64,000 nucleotides of DNA from contig NZ_OW968402.1 of assembly GCF_943169825.2 (NCBI RefSeq), positions 310,001-374,000 of the forward strand. Reading direction: 5' to 3'. Positions 24,303 through 32,198 of this stretch are shown one piece after another. Within the stretch, counting starts at the first letter, position 1, and each line of letters starts with the position of its first letter. The DNA comes from Varibaculum prostatecancerukia. GTDB lineage: Bacteria; Actinomycetota; Actinomycetes; Actinomycetales; Actinomycetaceae. The translations under genes and the position numbers were made by a program. The notes beneath the pieces are model-generated. The model searched no databases. It saw only the letters and a program-made list of their open reading frames with translations, and was not told the DNA's origin.

Positions 24303-25439
24303 TTATTTGTCGATGTTTGTGAAATCATCAGCCGCAGTACTAACCTGCAGTTCTGGGCGTTTGTCAGTGACGGGAACCAGAGTGGGTTTACCCTCGGGCT
24401 TGACCACTAGATTCCCGAGGATTTCGGAAAAGTTCTTCTTTCCCATGAGCTTTTCCATCGCGGTAATAGTGAGCAGTGATCGTTTATAGATATCGCGGTA
24501 GCCTGCAGCTTTCGCAGCCTCAGCCACCGCAGTCTCATCGGTGTATTTGCGGATCGAGCGGCCAGCAACCAACTTGAACCCCTCGTAGAGCTCACCGCTT
24601 AGGGCTTGACTGAGTGCATAGTCCTGCACGTCTGACGCCCACCGCGTGAGTTCTGGTATTTGCGCCAACACCTCAGCCACCTCATCAGCCGATAGTTCGG
24701 CGGGCGGGGTGAAATCGAATTTAGCCAGCTCAAGGTTCGCTTCAGCCCTGGCTCTACAGGTGGAGGCGATGCGGCAGAACTGACACCAGGTACCAGCACA
24801 AAACTCGCCTTCACCTTTCGCTGCTAGTTCGGCGGCAGGCTTGAGCGTCTGCTCGGCCCACTTGTTCAGTTCAGTGACGCTAATCGTCCAGGTGGATACG
24901 TTTGCGCGCCGTGGCTGAAAAACAGTTAATGCCACCTGCTCAATGTCGTAAAGAGCGTCGAATAAGGCAAGTGCACCGAGCGCGTAGAGCATCATTTGCG
25001 GGTTCCACTCAGCTTCTACCAGCACGCCCAAGCCATATTTCAAATCGATAACGTGCAAGGTGCCATCAGCCACGATGAGGCAGTCGCCAGTGCCGAAGCC
25101 ACCAGGCACGACATAGCTGAAGTCGAGGCGCTGTTCGATATAAATTACCGCGCCAGGCGTCGCCTGTTTGGCTTGCTCGTATTGTTCGAGCACGTAGGAG
25201 ACGTAATCATCGGTGTGGGCATTCATCTCGTCATCTTCGTATTTGGAGACGGGGCGTTTAGATTGCTGCTTGAGTGCTCGGCGCAGCTTATGTTCTGCCA
25301 GAGCGTGAGCCGCCGTACCTTGAAGGGCGGCTTCACTTGGAGCCTCTGTCACCCCAGCCGTGAGTTTCGCGGATGGGGGACAGTGCAACCATCGATGCGC
25401 CGACGAGGCGCTCAAGAGTGCGTGTTTTTGCGGTGGCAT
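24303..25439 (-). CDS. DUF2800 RecB-like nuclease
   Basis: A 378-residue protein: SSAHRWLHCPPSAKL, the helix GTAAHALAEHKL, the catalytic strand set GFGTGDCLIVADGTLHVIDLKYGLG (Asp and Asp-x-Lys of the PD-(D/E)xK fold) and a Cys cluster CAGTWCQFCRIASTC likely to bind iron-sulfur or zinc, as in Cas4/AddB-like nucleases. It probably processes DNA ends in phage recombination. The ATG overlaps the previous stop (ATGA). Confidence 0.92.
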   Translation of the reverse strand: MPPQKHALLSASSAHRWLHCPPSAKLTAGVTEAPSEAALQGTAAHALAEHKLRRALKQQSKRPVSKYEDDEMNAHTDDYVSYVLEQYEQAKQATPGAVIYIEQRLDFSYVVPGGFGTGDCLIVADGTLHVIDLKYGLGVLVEAEWNPQMMLYALGALALFDALYDIEQVALTVFQPRRANVSTWTISVTELNKWAEQTLKPAAELAAKGEGEFCAGTWCQFCRIASTCRARAEANLELAKFDFTPPAELSADEVAEVLAQIPELTRWASDVQDYALSQALSGELYEGFKLVAGRSIRKYTDETAVAEAAKAAGYRDIYKRSLLTITAMEKLMGKKNFSEILGNLVVKPEGKPTLVPVTDKRPELQVSTAADDFTNIDK

Positions 25440-25867
25440 CAGGCACCACCAGCCTCAGCCTCAGCTGCGACGAGCACCGCGTTGGCCTGCTCCACCGTCA
25501 ACTGCGAGAGCTTAGTGTGCCCATGCTCGCGGATCTGGGATTTGATGAAGTCGCTCAAGCCCGAGCGTGCATAATTCGCCAAGACTGCACGTACCTGCTC
25601 AATTGGCAACAGCTCAACGATCGGCTCGGGCTCGACTGTGGTCTGTTCTTCGTCGGGTTCGTCTTCGACGAGTTCTGTATCCAGAATGTCCTCATCCGCA
25701 TAGGGGCTTTCGAGGCGCGCTGCCGTGATTGGGCGCTCGCCCGGCATTCCGGCGTGATCTTCGATACCGTCCCACGCGGCCTGCTCGACAATCGCGCTGA
25801 GGCGAGTCACATCCTCAGCAATCGAGTTCAACAGCCCAATAATGCTGTTCGCAGTACTAATATTCAT
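25439..25867 (-). CDS. uncharacterised early phage protein
   Basis: A 142-residue acidic protein: a helical N-terminus (ANSIIGLLNSIAEDVTRLSAIVEQAAWDG), a low-complexity acidic centre (DTELVEDEPDEEQTTVEPEPIVELL) and a C-terminal helical part (IEQVRAVLANYARSGLSDFIKSQIREHGHTKLSQLTVEQANAVLVAAEAEAGGA). The C-terminal domain resembles small domains found in phage early proteins, but no name is assigned. It overlaps its neighbours at both ends by ATGA, so it is co-translated with the DUF2800 gene. Confidence 0.7.
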   Translation of the reverse strand: MNISTANSIIGLLNSIAEDVTRLSAIVEQAAWDGIEDHAGMPGERPITAARLESPYADEDILDTELVEDEPDEEQTTVEPEPIVELLPIEQVRAVLANYARSGLSDFIKSQIREHGHTKLSQLTVEQANAVLVAAEAEAGGA

Positions 25868-26070
25868 TCCTGCTCACCGCCTTGGCGCTCGTAGCGCTCG
25901 GGGTAGAGGGCACGTGCCAGAGCCATCAAATCGTCATCGTTATCCACGAGGCTGACCGTTTCTGGCACGGGGCGGCGCATCGAGTGTTTCTCAATGGTGG
26001 TGCGTTCGGTGCGTCCAGTGATTCGCCGCATCAGTCGGCGCAACCGGCTTTCGTTTCGCTTATGTCGCAT
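25864..26070 (-). CDS. small basic early phage protein
   Basis: A 68-residue, very basic N-terminal region (MRHKRNESRLRRLMRRITGRTERT) followed by an acidic helix (DNDDDLMALARALYPERYE). The ATG at 26070 with AGGAG 9 nt before it was preferred over a longer frame that runs into the preceding gene. The charge distribution suggests nucleic-acid binding. No family is recognised. Confidence 0.65.
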   Translation of the reverse strand: MRHKRNESRLRRLMRRITGRTERTTIEKHSMRRPVPETVSLVDNDDDLMALARALYPERYERQGGEQE

Positions 26071-26083
26071 CGCAATTACTCCT

Positions 26084-26572
26084 TCACTTGATTCGGTTTT
26101 GTTGCTTCGCTCTATAAGCCACGCCAAAGCTCGATTCCGGACGGTCGGCCTCGAGAATTCTTCGTGCCCGCTTAATCGCACGGTTATAGGCATGACGAAT
26201 AGCTGACTCGTCCTTGTTTTCGGCTCGCGCTATTTCAGCAAAGGAGTAGCCGTCTAAGACGACTGCTTCGATTAGGAAGCGTTGGCGCTCGGACAGTCCA
26301 GCGAATGCCGTAGCGACAGCCTGTTTGTTGATGAAGTCGCGTTCGATATCAATATCGGCAGCGAAATGCATACCCTCCTTGGGAAACTCGGATGGGGAGG
26401 AGTGCCGATCTCGGCGGGTGTCTGCTCGGTTTGTTTTCTTCCACCGCGCATCATGCTCAAGCAGCGCCTGCGTAATCGGGCTATCGGTTGGGAGTTGGAC
26501 TTCGATGCGCTCGTCAGTGACGTAATCGAAGCTGAAAGTGACGTGATTTTGATTGTTGTCGGTCGTGCTCAT
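26084..26572 (-). CDS. sigma-70 region 4-like phage regulator
   Basis: A 162-residue protein with a C-terminal sigma region 4-like helix-turn-helix (GLSERQRFLIEAVVLDGYSFAEIARAENKDESAIRHAYNRAIKRARRIL) and a polar N-terminus without a visible region 2. It is the first gene of the early operon, the place for a phage transcription regulator. It may recruit RNA polymerase to the early or the repeated phage promoters. Confidence 0.85.
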   Translation of the reverse strand: MSTTDNNQNHVTFSFDYVTDERIEVQLPTDSPITQALLEHDARWKKTNRADTRRDRHSSPSEFPKEGMHFAADIDIERDFINKQAVATAFAGLSERQRFLIEAVVLDGYSFAEIARAENKDESAIRHAYNRAIKRARRILEADRPESSFGVAYRAKQQNRIK

Positions 26573-26671
26573 GGCAGCGCCCTTTCTTTGTCAGAAAGAG
26601 CCGCATGAGCGAGCTGCCGTTATTCACTTGTGTCTGTAAACCGAAGTCGTCTTGAGCGCTGATAAAGAAGC

Positions 26672-26699
26672 GGCGGGCAACCCGTTCGGATTGCCCGCC
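26672..26699. terminator. hairpin in the divergent region
   Basis: A perfect stem GGCGGGCAA/TTGCCCGCC with a 10-nt loop. No T-run follows on either side, so termination is only one of several possible functions. Confidence 0.4.
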
Positions 26700-26970
26700 A
26701 GCGTCAGCTCACTCAATTGGCTCCCTCGGTTTTACAGAGGAATCTGCCTGTGTAGCTTGCACCGGCATCAGTGGAGCCACACGCCGATGTTTGCAACCAT
26801 CAGCGATCTAGCTGGGCGAACCTGCCACCAGCTTTGCGCACCAAGCGAGCTGAGCTATTTTTAGAGCCAATTTCGATAGAATTAACTCTGGAAATCTCTC
26901 GCACAACTTAGGCTTCGATTCGCTTGGCTTCTACGATAGAAAACAGACATTCGCCGATCGGTATGGTTTA

Positions 26971-26995
26971 GGACAGGGCAGGACAGGCAGGACAA
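26971..26995 (+). promoter_or_regulatory. GGACAG-type repeats upstream of ABC-3C
   Basis: GGACAG at 26971 and 26981 and GGACAA at 26990 are spaced 9-10 bp, one helical turn, and end 22 nt before the ABC-3C first gene. That position suits a repressor operator. A candidate binder is the truncated HTH protein at the end of the same operon. Confidence 0.5.
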
Positions 26996-27017
26996 AACTG
27001 ATGGGGTGAGGTGAGCG

Positions 27018-28184
27018 ATGAGCCTATTCACAGAGCTGATGAAAGCCGCTTACCCGCACCTTAGTGAGGGAATGAACGTTGCTCCTTACATGCGGAGCAT
27101 GATTAGTCGACTTTGTTCTGTGCCCGAAGAACTCTGGTACACCTCACGAGACAAAACCCCAGACGTTGCCCGGTCGGATAGAACCCTAGAGCAGTACTAC
27201 AAACGCGGAGCATCGAAGAAGTTAGCGCGGGAAATGCTGAACAATCCAACCCGCAGGGAGTTCGTTGATTCGCTCGATTATATTGAGGGCGTCCCAACTG
27301 AGGCCGCAGATGAGGTAAAAGCAGCACTTGCCGAATCCATCGCCCCATTTATCGACAAGGAAGTAAGCGTCGATAACGTTGGAGACGTATTCTTCGATCT
27401 GATTCAGGAATCGCTGCGTTTAACTGTCGATCCGTCTCTTGAAGCTGGTCGTAAGCTGCAGCGAGCCAAAACAGGCTCGATGGCAGCTATTAATAAATAC
27501 GGGTCGCTTCTCCTCGAAGACTGTAAATACGTGTGCTCAAAACCCGGTTGCGGAGAATCTCTACAAAATGTTGCTCCTAGTGGGCAATCGCAGGCTGTAT
27601 ATGAAGCCGCACGTATCGCCGGAGATAAAGCCGAATACGGAAACCTCGTGGCTTTGTGCTCCAAGTGCTTCAATCAGTATGTTCTCGGCCATAAAAAGGC
27701 CGAGGAAAAAGAACTGAAAAAGATTAAAGAAATTCAAGAACGAAGCGCCAGAGCTAGGCAAACCCTCAGCGCTGTCCAGATTGAGCGTGGCATCACGAGG
27801 GTAGTAGAAAACCTGGCACGCGCGAATCCGAAAGACTTCGAACCACTTAACTTCGATCCCGTAGCGGTTAAAAGCAAAATAGACGAGGCCTCCGACTTTT
27901 TCCTTTTCGATGAGGTCATGCAGCACGTGACAAGATTCTTCAGATTCATCCAAAACCAACTAAAAGAACAGGCCCGTATTAAAACTTTCGATGAAGAACT
28001 CCTGCGCGCTCAAATAAAAGCTTCCTATCGAAAGCTCGCGGACAAGAAGTTCGACAAGCTCATCATTCACAGCGAACTATCAAAACGCCTGAGCCAAATC
28101 ACGAAACAAGACCAAAGATACTGCGCCTACGTGATCTCCTATTTCGTTCAATCCTGCGAGGTGTTCGATGCTGCTACCAAGTAA
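27018..28184 (+). CDS. ABC-3C system first component with HNH-like zinc site
   Basis: A 388-residue protein leading a three-gene operon. Residues 1-160 are helical and of unknown fold. A treble-clef-like zinc site lies at residues 173-217 (C173-x4-C178 and NLVALCSKCFNQ, C214/C217). The late strand looks like an HNH motif with the catalytic His replaced. A long coiled-coil helix (EEKELKKIKEIQERSARARQTLSAV) leads into a C-terminal helical domain of the type seen in ABC-three-component proteins. It is probably the effector or regulator partner of the ATPase. The ATG at 27018 has GAGGTGAGCG before it. Confidence 0.72.
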   Translation: MSLFTELMKAAYPHLSEGMNVAPYMRSMISRLCSVPEELWYTSRDKTPDVARSDRTLEQYYKRGASKKLAREMLNNPTRREFVDSLDYIEGVPTEAADEVKAALAESIAPFIDKEVSVDNVGDVFFDLIQESLRLTVDPSLEAGRKLQRAKTGSMAAINKYGSLLLEDCKYVCSKPGCGESLQNVAPSGQSQAVYEAARIAGDKAEYGNLVALCSKCFNQYVLGHKKAEEKELKKIKEIQERSARARQTLSAVQIERGITRVVENLARANPKDFEPLNFDPVAVKSKIDEASDFFLFDEVMQHVTRFFRFIQNQLKEQARIKTFDEELLRAQIKASYRKLADKKFDKLIIHSELSKRLSQITKQDQRYCAYVISYFVQSCEVFDAATK

Positions 28185-28386
28185 ACTCTTCGCCTACCAA
28201 GACAGCGTGCTACCACTGCTACCAGAAATCCTGCGCCACCTCGATACCCCCAAAACGCCCAACGAAATCGCTCAAGATCTTGCCAGCACCAATACTGATC
28301 CGACTAGGCTCATTGAAGCCCTAGATTGCCTGTATGCGCTTGGCCGGATTGCGCTCAGCGAAGAAGGGAAACTATACCGATGCTAA
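28168..28386 (+). CDS. ABC-3C middle component
   Basis: A 72-residue protein with a winged-helix-like pattern (LPEILRHLDTPKTPNEIAQDL ... DPTRLIEALDCLYALGRIALSEEGKLYRC). This matches the small middle components described for ABC-3C systems. It overlaps the first gene by 17 nt and the ATPase start by 7 nt (ATGCTAA). Such tight coupling suggests a fixed stoichiometry. It would link the first component to the ATPase. Confidence 0.75.
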   Translation: MLLPSKLFAYQDSVLPLLPEILRHLDTPKTPNEIAQDLASTNTDPTRLIEALDCLYALGRIALSEEGKLYRC

Positions 28387-30029
28387 AACAAATCAGCTGC
28401 CGATTATTCCGTGAAGACGGACAACTACGCCCACCTATCAACTTCACTAAAGGCCTGAACACCATCCTCGGCGCGATCAAAGGCGAAGCAGGCTCTATCG
28501 GCAAATCAACCATGATGCTCATCATCGACTTCGCATTCGGCGGCAACACGTATGTTGGTAGTGATGCTGTCAAAGAACTGGACGACCACACGATTTACTT
28601 CACATTCGAATTCGCTGACGGGCAGTACCACTTCGCTAGGACTCCCACCGATCCAAAACTTGTCGCACAAGTCGATGAAAACCAAACCGTCATTGGAACA
28701 ATGAAAATTGAAGAGTTCAACGCGTGGCTTGCTGCGAAATACCACATGGACCTGCCAGGACTGAAATACAGGAATACGCTCAGCCGCTTCTTCCGAATCT
28801 ACGGCAAGAACAACCACAACGAACTCAAACCTCTCCAAACCCGAGGAGGAGACGAATCCCAAAAGGACGCAATTACCGTCCTAATCGCGCTATTCGGGTA
28901 CTATGACGAAATCAAGGACTTCAAAGAACAACTGCAACAAGCCGAAAACAAAATCTCAGCGTTCAAAATGGCACGCCGCTATGAATTCATACCCTCAGCT
29001 GTAGATGGGATGACCAAATACAAGCAGAACGTAGTAGAAATCGCTGCTCTAGAGGAAGACCGTAGCAAACTCGCCCAATCCGATGAGACTGATGTAGAAC
29101 CGGCAGAAATCGAGAAAGCGAACGAACGTAACGAGCTCAAGCGCCAGCTCAATGATCTGCGCCGCGAGATTACAAGCAAGAAAGACGAGCTACACCTGCT
29201 TGACCTGAATATTCACCACGGCGCATACCCAACCGAAGCTGACCTCAAAAGTCTGAAAGAATTCTTTCCAGGGGCGAACCTTGCAAAGCTCATGGAGATT
29301 GAAAAGTTCCATACGAAAATACAAGCAATCCTCGGTGAAGAACTTGAAGCCGCTCACACCCACGTTACCAGGCAACTCGCTACGCTCGAGGGGCAGGCCA
29401 CCGAGCTACTATCTAGCATAGATTCCATACCAGCATCAAAAGCATTCACAGACGAGTTCCTGGATGCCTACACATCCTTAGACCGCCGTATCAATAAGCT
29501 GCAAGACGAAAACGATGCTTTTGATACTCGTGACAGGCTCCAAAAAGAAAAGCAAGAAGCGAACACACGCTACCAACAACAGCTCGATGCGGTGCTCTCG
29601 TCTATTGAAACTGCAATCGACAGCCAGATGGAAGCCATCAATGAAGAAGTAACCGGCGGCGAATACAACGCTCCAAGGCTCTCGCTTAGCGCGTTCAACA
29701 GCTACGACTTTGAAACCCCGAGAGATAAAGGCACTGGCACTAACCATCGTGGCGTCATCATTTACGATCTGGCGATAGCGCAGAACACAGCGCTTCCGGC
29801 CATCGCGCACGACTCGATCATGTTCGACTCCATGTCACGCACCGACCTCAGCAACCTCATCCGCGTATACAACGACCAGGTAGAAAAGCAGATCTTCATA
29901 GCCGTTGACAAAGTTAGTGACTGCACTGACGAAGCCAAAGCTATCATCAAGCGAACCATGGTGCTCAAGCTCGACAACAACGAGCACGCCCTGTTCGGGG
30001 AGAAGTGGAGCCGAAAGGAACGCCCGTGA
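28380..30029 (+). CDS. ABC-3C ATPase (DUF2326 / SMC-like)
   Basis: A 549-residue ATPase. An N-terminal lobe carries the Walker A region LGAIKGEAGSIGKSTMM (GSIGKST, residues 38-44), typical of Rad50/DUF2326 proteins. The middle is a long coiled coil (about 195-430, with IEKANERNELKRQLNDLRREITSKKDELHLLDL). The C-terminal lobe has IIYDLAIAQNTALPAIAHDSIMFDSMSRTD (Walker B region) before a final strand. ABC-3C ATPases of this class are predicted to sense phage or nucleic-acid changes and to switch the effector. The start at 28380 is the family start, overlapping the previous stop. Confidence 0.85.
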   Translation: MLKQISCRLFREDGQLRPPINFTKGLNTILGAIKGEAGSIGKSTMMLIIDFAFGGNTYVGSDAVKELDDHTIYFTFEFADGQYHFARTPTDPKLVAQVDENQTVIGTMKIEEFNAWLAAKYHMDLPGLKYRNTLSRFFRIYGKNNHNELKPLQTRGGDESQKDAITVLIALFGYYDEIKDFKEQLQQAENKISAFKMARRYEFIPSAVDGMTKYKQNVVEIAALEEDRSKLAQSDETDVEPAEIEKANERNELKRQLNDLRREITSKKDELHLLDLNIHHGAYPTEADLKSLKEFFPGANLAKLMEIEKFHTKIQAILGEELEAAHTHVTRQLATLEGQATELLSSIDSIPASKAFTDEFLDAYTSLDRRINKLQDENDAFDTRDRLQKEKQEANTRYQQQLDAVLSSIETAIDSQMEAINEEVTGGEYNAPRLSLSAFNSYDFETPRDKGTGTNHRGVIIYDLAIAQNTALPAIAHDSIMFDSMSRTDLSNLIRVYNDQVEKQIFIAVDKVSDCTDEAKAIIKRTMVLKLDNNEHALFGEKWSRKERP

Positions 30030-30169
30030 AAATCAAATACAACAAACTCCGGAAAATCCTTTTAGGCAAGAACATGAACAGAGTACAGCTCCGTGAAGCA
30101 GCAGGCGTACGAGAGAAGCAGATACTTCGCAGGCGTTTTTCAATTACACGCCCTTGGAACTCTGGCTAA
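30026..30169 (+). pseudogene. truncated XRE-type HTH regulator, fourth gene of the ABC-3C operon
   Basis: A GTG inside the ATPase stop starts KIKYNKLRKILLGKNMNRVQLREAAGV, the beginning of a common Cro/CI-like DNA-binding protein (about 70 residues). After VREKQIL the reading changes to unrelated sequence and stops at residue 47, missing the recognition helix and C-terminus. It was probably cut by a recombination event at about 30115. A full copy would be a natural autoregulator of the operon. Confidence 0.65.
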
Positions 30170-30208
30170 TACCGGGTTAATACCTAAAAATGGGGGTGCG
30201 GATTGTTT

Positions 30209-30474
30209 TTTGGACAGTTACAGCCAGTAGGTGCAGGCTTCGAGGCAGGTGCCACTGCTGGGGTGGATGTAAAGAACCTCGGTTACTTATTCTTGACGAA
30301 GCTACCTCGGGGCTGGACCAGAGAACTGAGGCAAGTCTATACGAGTCGTTAAGTAGATTGGGTTGTGCCTTTGTGACAATTACGCACCGCCTCGAGACAC
30401 GTGGAGACGGTGTGTTTGATGACGCGAGTGTAGTCGCGGAAAGCCTTGTTTATCAGGGGTTTTGCGTGATTTAA
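30209..30474 (+). pseudogene. fragment of an ABC exporter ATP-binding domain
   Basis: GQLQ (remnant of the signature region) near 30212 and then, in another frame, PRLLILDEATSGLDQRTEASLY...FVTITHRLE, the Walker B, D-loop and H-loop of an ABC ATPase. The Walker A half is missing and the frame between signature and Walker B is disrupted. It lies between the broken HTH gene and the AT-rich island, so it is a remnant left by recombination. Confidence 0.75.
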
Positions 30475-30587
30475 TTTGAATGAGATTTGGTGGCGAGGGC
30501 TGATTGGATGTTCGGGGGAACTGGTCAACGGGTTTTCGGGGCGAATTGCTCAGAGGGTTGAGTAGTCGATTTTGCTTTTGTCGTTTT

Positions 30588-30634
30588 TGAGTGGGTGAGA
30601 TTGATATTTCGGCTGCTGAGTGGGTGAGATTGAT
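30588..30634. repeat. 18-bp direct repeat at the left edge of the AT-rich island
   Basis: TGAGTGGGTGAGATTGAT occurs at 30588-30605 and again at 30617-30634. The repeat lies where base composition changes from chromosomal to AT-rich, 61 bp before the VOC gene. It could be a recombination scar or a regulatory site. Confidence 0.6.
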
Positions 30635-30694
30635 GAAGGCTGATGAAAAGATCGAATGCGAGGAAGAACAAATTTGAATTCATAGGAGGTAACG

Positions 30695-31123
30695 ATGAAC
30701 AAGATTACTTGTGTTTGTTTAGGTGTCAAAGATATGGAAAGGTCAATCAAGTTTTATAGAGATGGATTAGGATACAAAACTGATTGTAGAGAAGATAATC
30801 CGCCGGTATGCTTTTTTGATACTCCGGGAACTAAGTTTGAACTGTTTCCTTTGGAGCAATTAGCAAAAGATATTGATGAAAATAATCCACCAAAAGGAAG
30901 TGGATTTTCAGGAATTACCTTGGCTTACAATGTTGAACATAAAGAAGATGTAGATACCGTAATTGAATTAGTAAGAAAAGCAGGTGGAAAAATCGTAAAA
31001 GAGCCACAGGAAGTTTTCTGGGGTGGATATCACGCATATTTTTCAGATTTGGATGGATACTATTGGGAAGTATCATGGGGTTCAGATTTTCAATTTGATG
31101 AAAATGGATTGCTGAAATTTTAA
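30695..31123 (+). CDS. VOC-family (glyoxalase/bleomycin-resistance-like) protein
   Basis: A 142-residue VOC-fold protein: CVCLGVKDMERSIKFYRDGLGYKTD, VCFFDTPGTKFELFPL and the final metal-site strand YHAYFSDLDGYYWEVSWG. The family includes lyases, dioxygenases and antibiotic-binding proteins, and the substrate here is unknown. AGGAGGT precedes the ATG. The AT-rich codon choice (AAA, GAT, TTT) differs from the flanking genes and points to a Firmicutes source. Confidence 0.85.
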   Translation: MNKITCVCLGVKDMERSIKFYRDGLGYKTDCREDNPPVCFFDTPGTKFELFPLEQLAKDIDENNPPKGSGFSGITLAYNVEHKEDVDTVIELVRKAGGKIVKEPQEVFWGGYHAYFSDLDGYYWEVSWGSDFQFDENGLLKF

Positions 31124-31142
31124 GAGTGCGTGGGAAAAGATT

Positions 31143-31484
31143 ATGGCATCTTCAAAGGACTACCTGGACTTCATTTTAGAACAGCTCGCTGGTTTGGATG
31201 AGATTTCTCATCGGGCAATGATGGGTGAATACATTCTCTATTGCCAAGGGAAAGTCTTTGGCGGGATTTATGACGACCGCTTTTTAGTTAAGCCAACCAA
31301 ATCAGCCATAGCAATGATGCCGGATGCAAAGAAAGAGCTGTCCTATGAAGGAGCAAAAGCAATGCTCCTCGTAGAAAATGTAGATGATCGAGCGTTCTTG
31401 CAAAACTTAGTTCAGGCGATGATCACGGAATTACCGGCGGTTAAAAAAAGAAAACAGCTGATGGGTGGTAGAGAGATAAATTGA
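31143..31484 (+). CDS. TfoX N-terminal domain protein
   Basis: A 113-residue single-domain protein: YLDFILEQLAGLDEISHRAMMGEYILYCQGKVFGGIYDDRFLVKPTKSA, then VENVDDRAFLQNLVQAMITELPAVKKRK, matching the stand-alone TfoX-N/YjhE-like family. TfoX proteins regulate competence in Gram-negative bacteria, but the role of this short Firmicutes form is unknown. A decayed copy of its C-terminal half lies at 36541-36700, about 5 kb away. Confidence 0.85.
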   Translation: MASSKDYLDFILEQLAGLDEISHRAMMGEYILYCQGKVFGGIYDDRFLVKPTKSAIAMMPDAKKELSYEGAKAMLLVENVDDRAFLQNLVQAMITELPAVKKRKQLMGGREIN

Positions 31485-31503
31485 AAGTTGGAGGTGAATA
31501 CGC

Positions 31504-32190
31504 GTGAAACGAATCTTCTTTGTCGAAGATGATTTGAGTTTAATAAATGGCCTGTCTTTTGCAATTAGGAAACAGGGCTATGAAGTTGATGTTGCTCGGA
31601 CAAGTGTAGAAGCAGCAAATCTATGGAAGCAGGACAGGTATGACTTAGTCATATTAGATGTATCTTTGCCGGATGGCTCTGGTTATGATCTGTGTAAAAG
31701 AATCCGACAGACTTCAAGGATACCGATTATTTTTTTGACTGCAGCAGATGAAGAAACCGATATTATTATGGGCCTTGATATAGGTGCTGACGATTATATT
31801 ACGAAGCCTTTCCAATTGGGCGTATTTTTATCAAGAATTAATGCTCTCCTCCGAAGATGCGAGAACTTCACTCAACTTAATACAGAGTTGAAATCTAATG
31901 GAATAACGGTGCATCTATTAAGGCATGAAGTTTACAAGGGTGATATTCCTATTGACTTAACAGCAGGAGAATACAAATTGCTATGCCTATTTATGGAAAA
32001 TCCCAATATAGCATTATCGTCAGAGCAGATTTTAAGTAGACTCTGGGATTCTGAAGGAAACTACATCAACACTAGCACCCTAACGGTATACATCCGAAGA
32101 TTACGAACTAAAATTGAAGACAATCCAGATTGTCCACAAAAGATCATCACTCTTCGTCGTGTGGGTTATAAGTGGAATGTGATAGCATAA
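31504..32190 (+). CDS. OmpR/PhoB-type response regulator
   Basis: A 228-residue protein, receiver then winged helix. The receiver has FFVEDD acidic pocket, VILDVSLPDGSG with phosphoacceptor Asp52, FLTAADEETD and DDYITKPF. The Trans_reg_C domain has DLTAGEYKLLCLFMENPNIALSSEQILSRLWD and LTVYIRRLRTKIEDNP. It starts at GTG 31504 behind GGAGGTG. With the kinase and ABC exporter downstream it forms a Bce-type or VraR-like resistance module that probably senses a peptide antibiotic and turns on the transporter. Confidence 0.95.
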   Translation: MKRIFFVEDDLSLINGLSFAIRKQGYEVDVARTSVEAANLWKQDRYDLVILDVSLPDGSGYDLCKRIRQTSRIPIIFLTAADEETDIIMGLDIGADDYITKPFQLGVFLSRINALLRRCENFTQLNTELKSNGITVHLLRHEVYKGDIPIDLTAGEYKLLCLFMENPNIALSSEQILSRLWDSEGNYINTSTLTVYIRRLRTKIEDNPDCPQKIITLRRVGYKWNVIA

Positions 32191-32198
32191 GGCGCACG

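Larger units (their letters stand above)
26573..27017. other. gene-free divergent control region, 445 bp
   Basis: This region separates the leftward phage early operon from the rightward ABC-3C operon. It holds a 9-bp perfect hairpin (26672-26699) and a triplet of GGACAG-like repeats (26971-26995). No repressor, integrase or tRNA is visible, so the right end of the prophage is not resolved. Confidence 0.7.
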
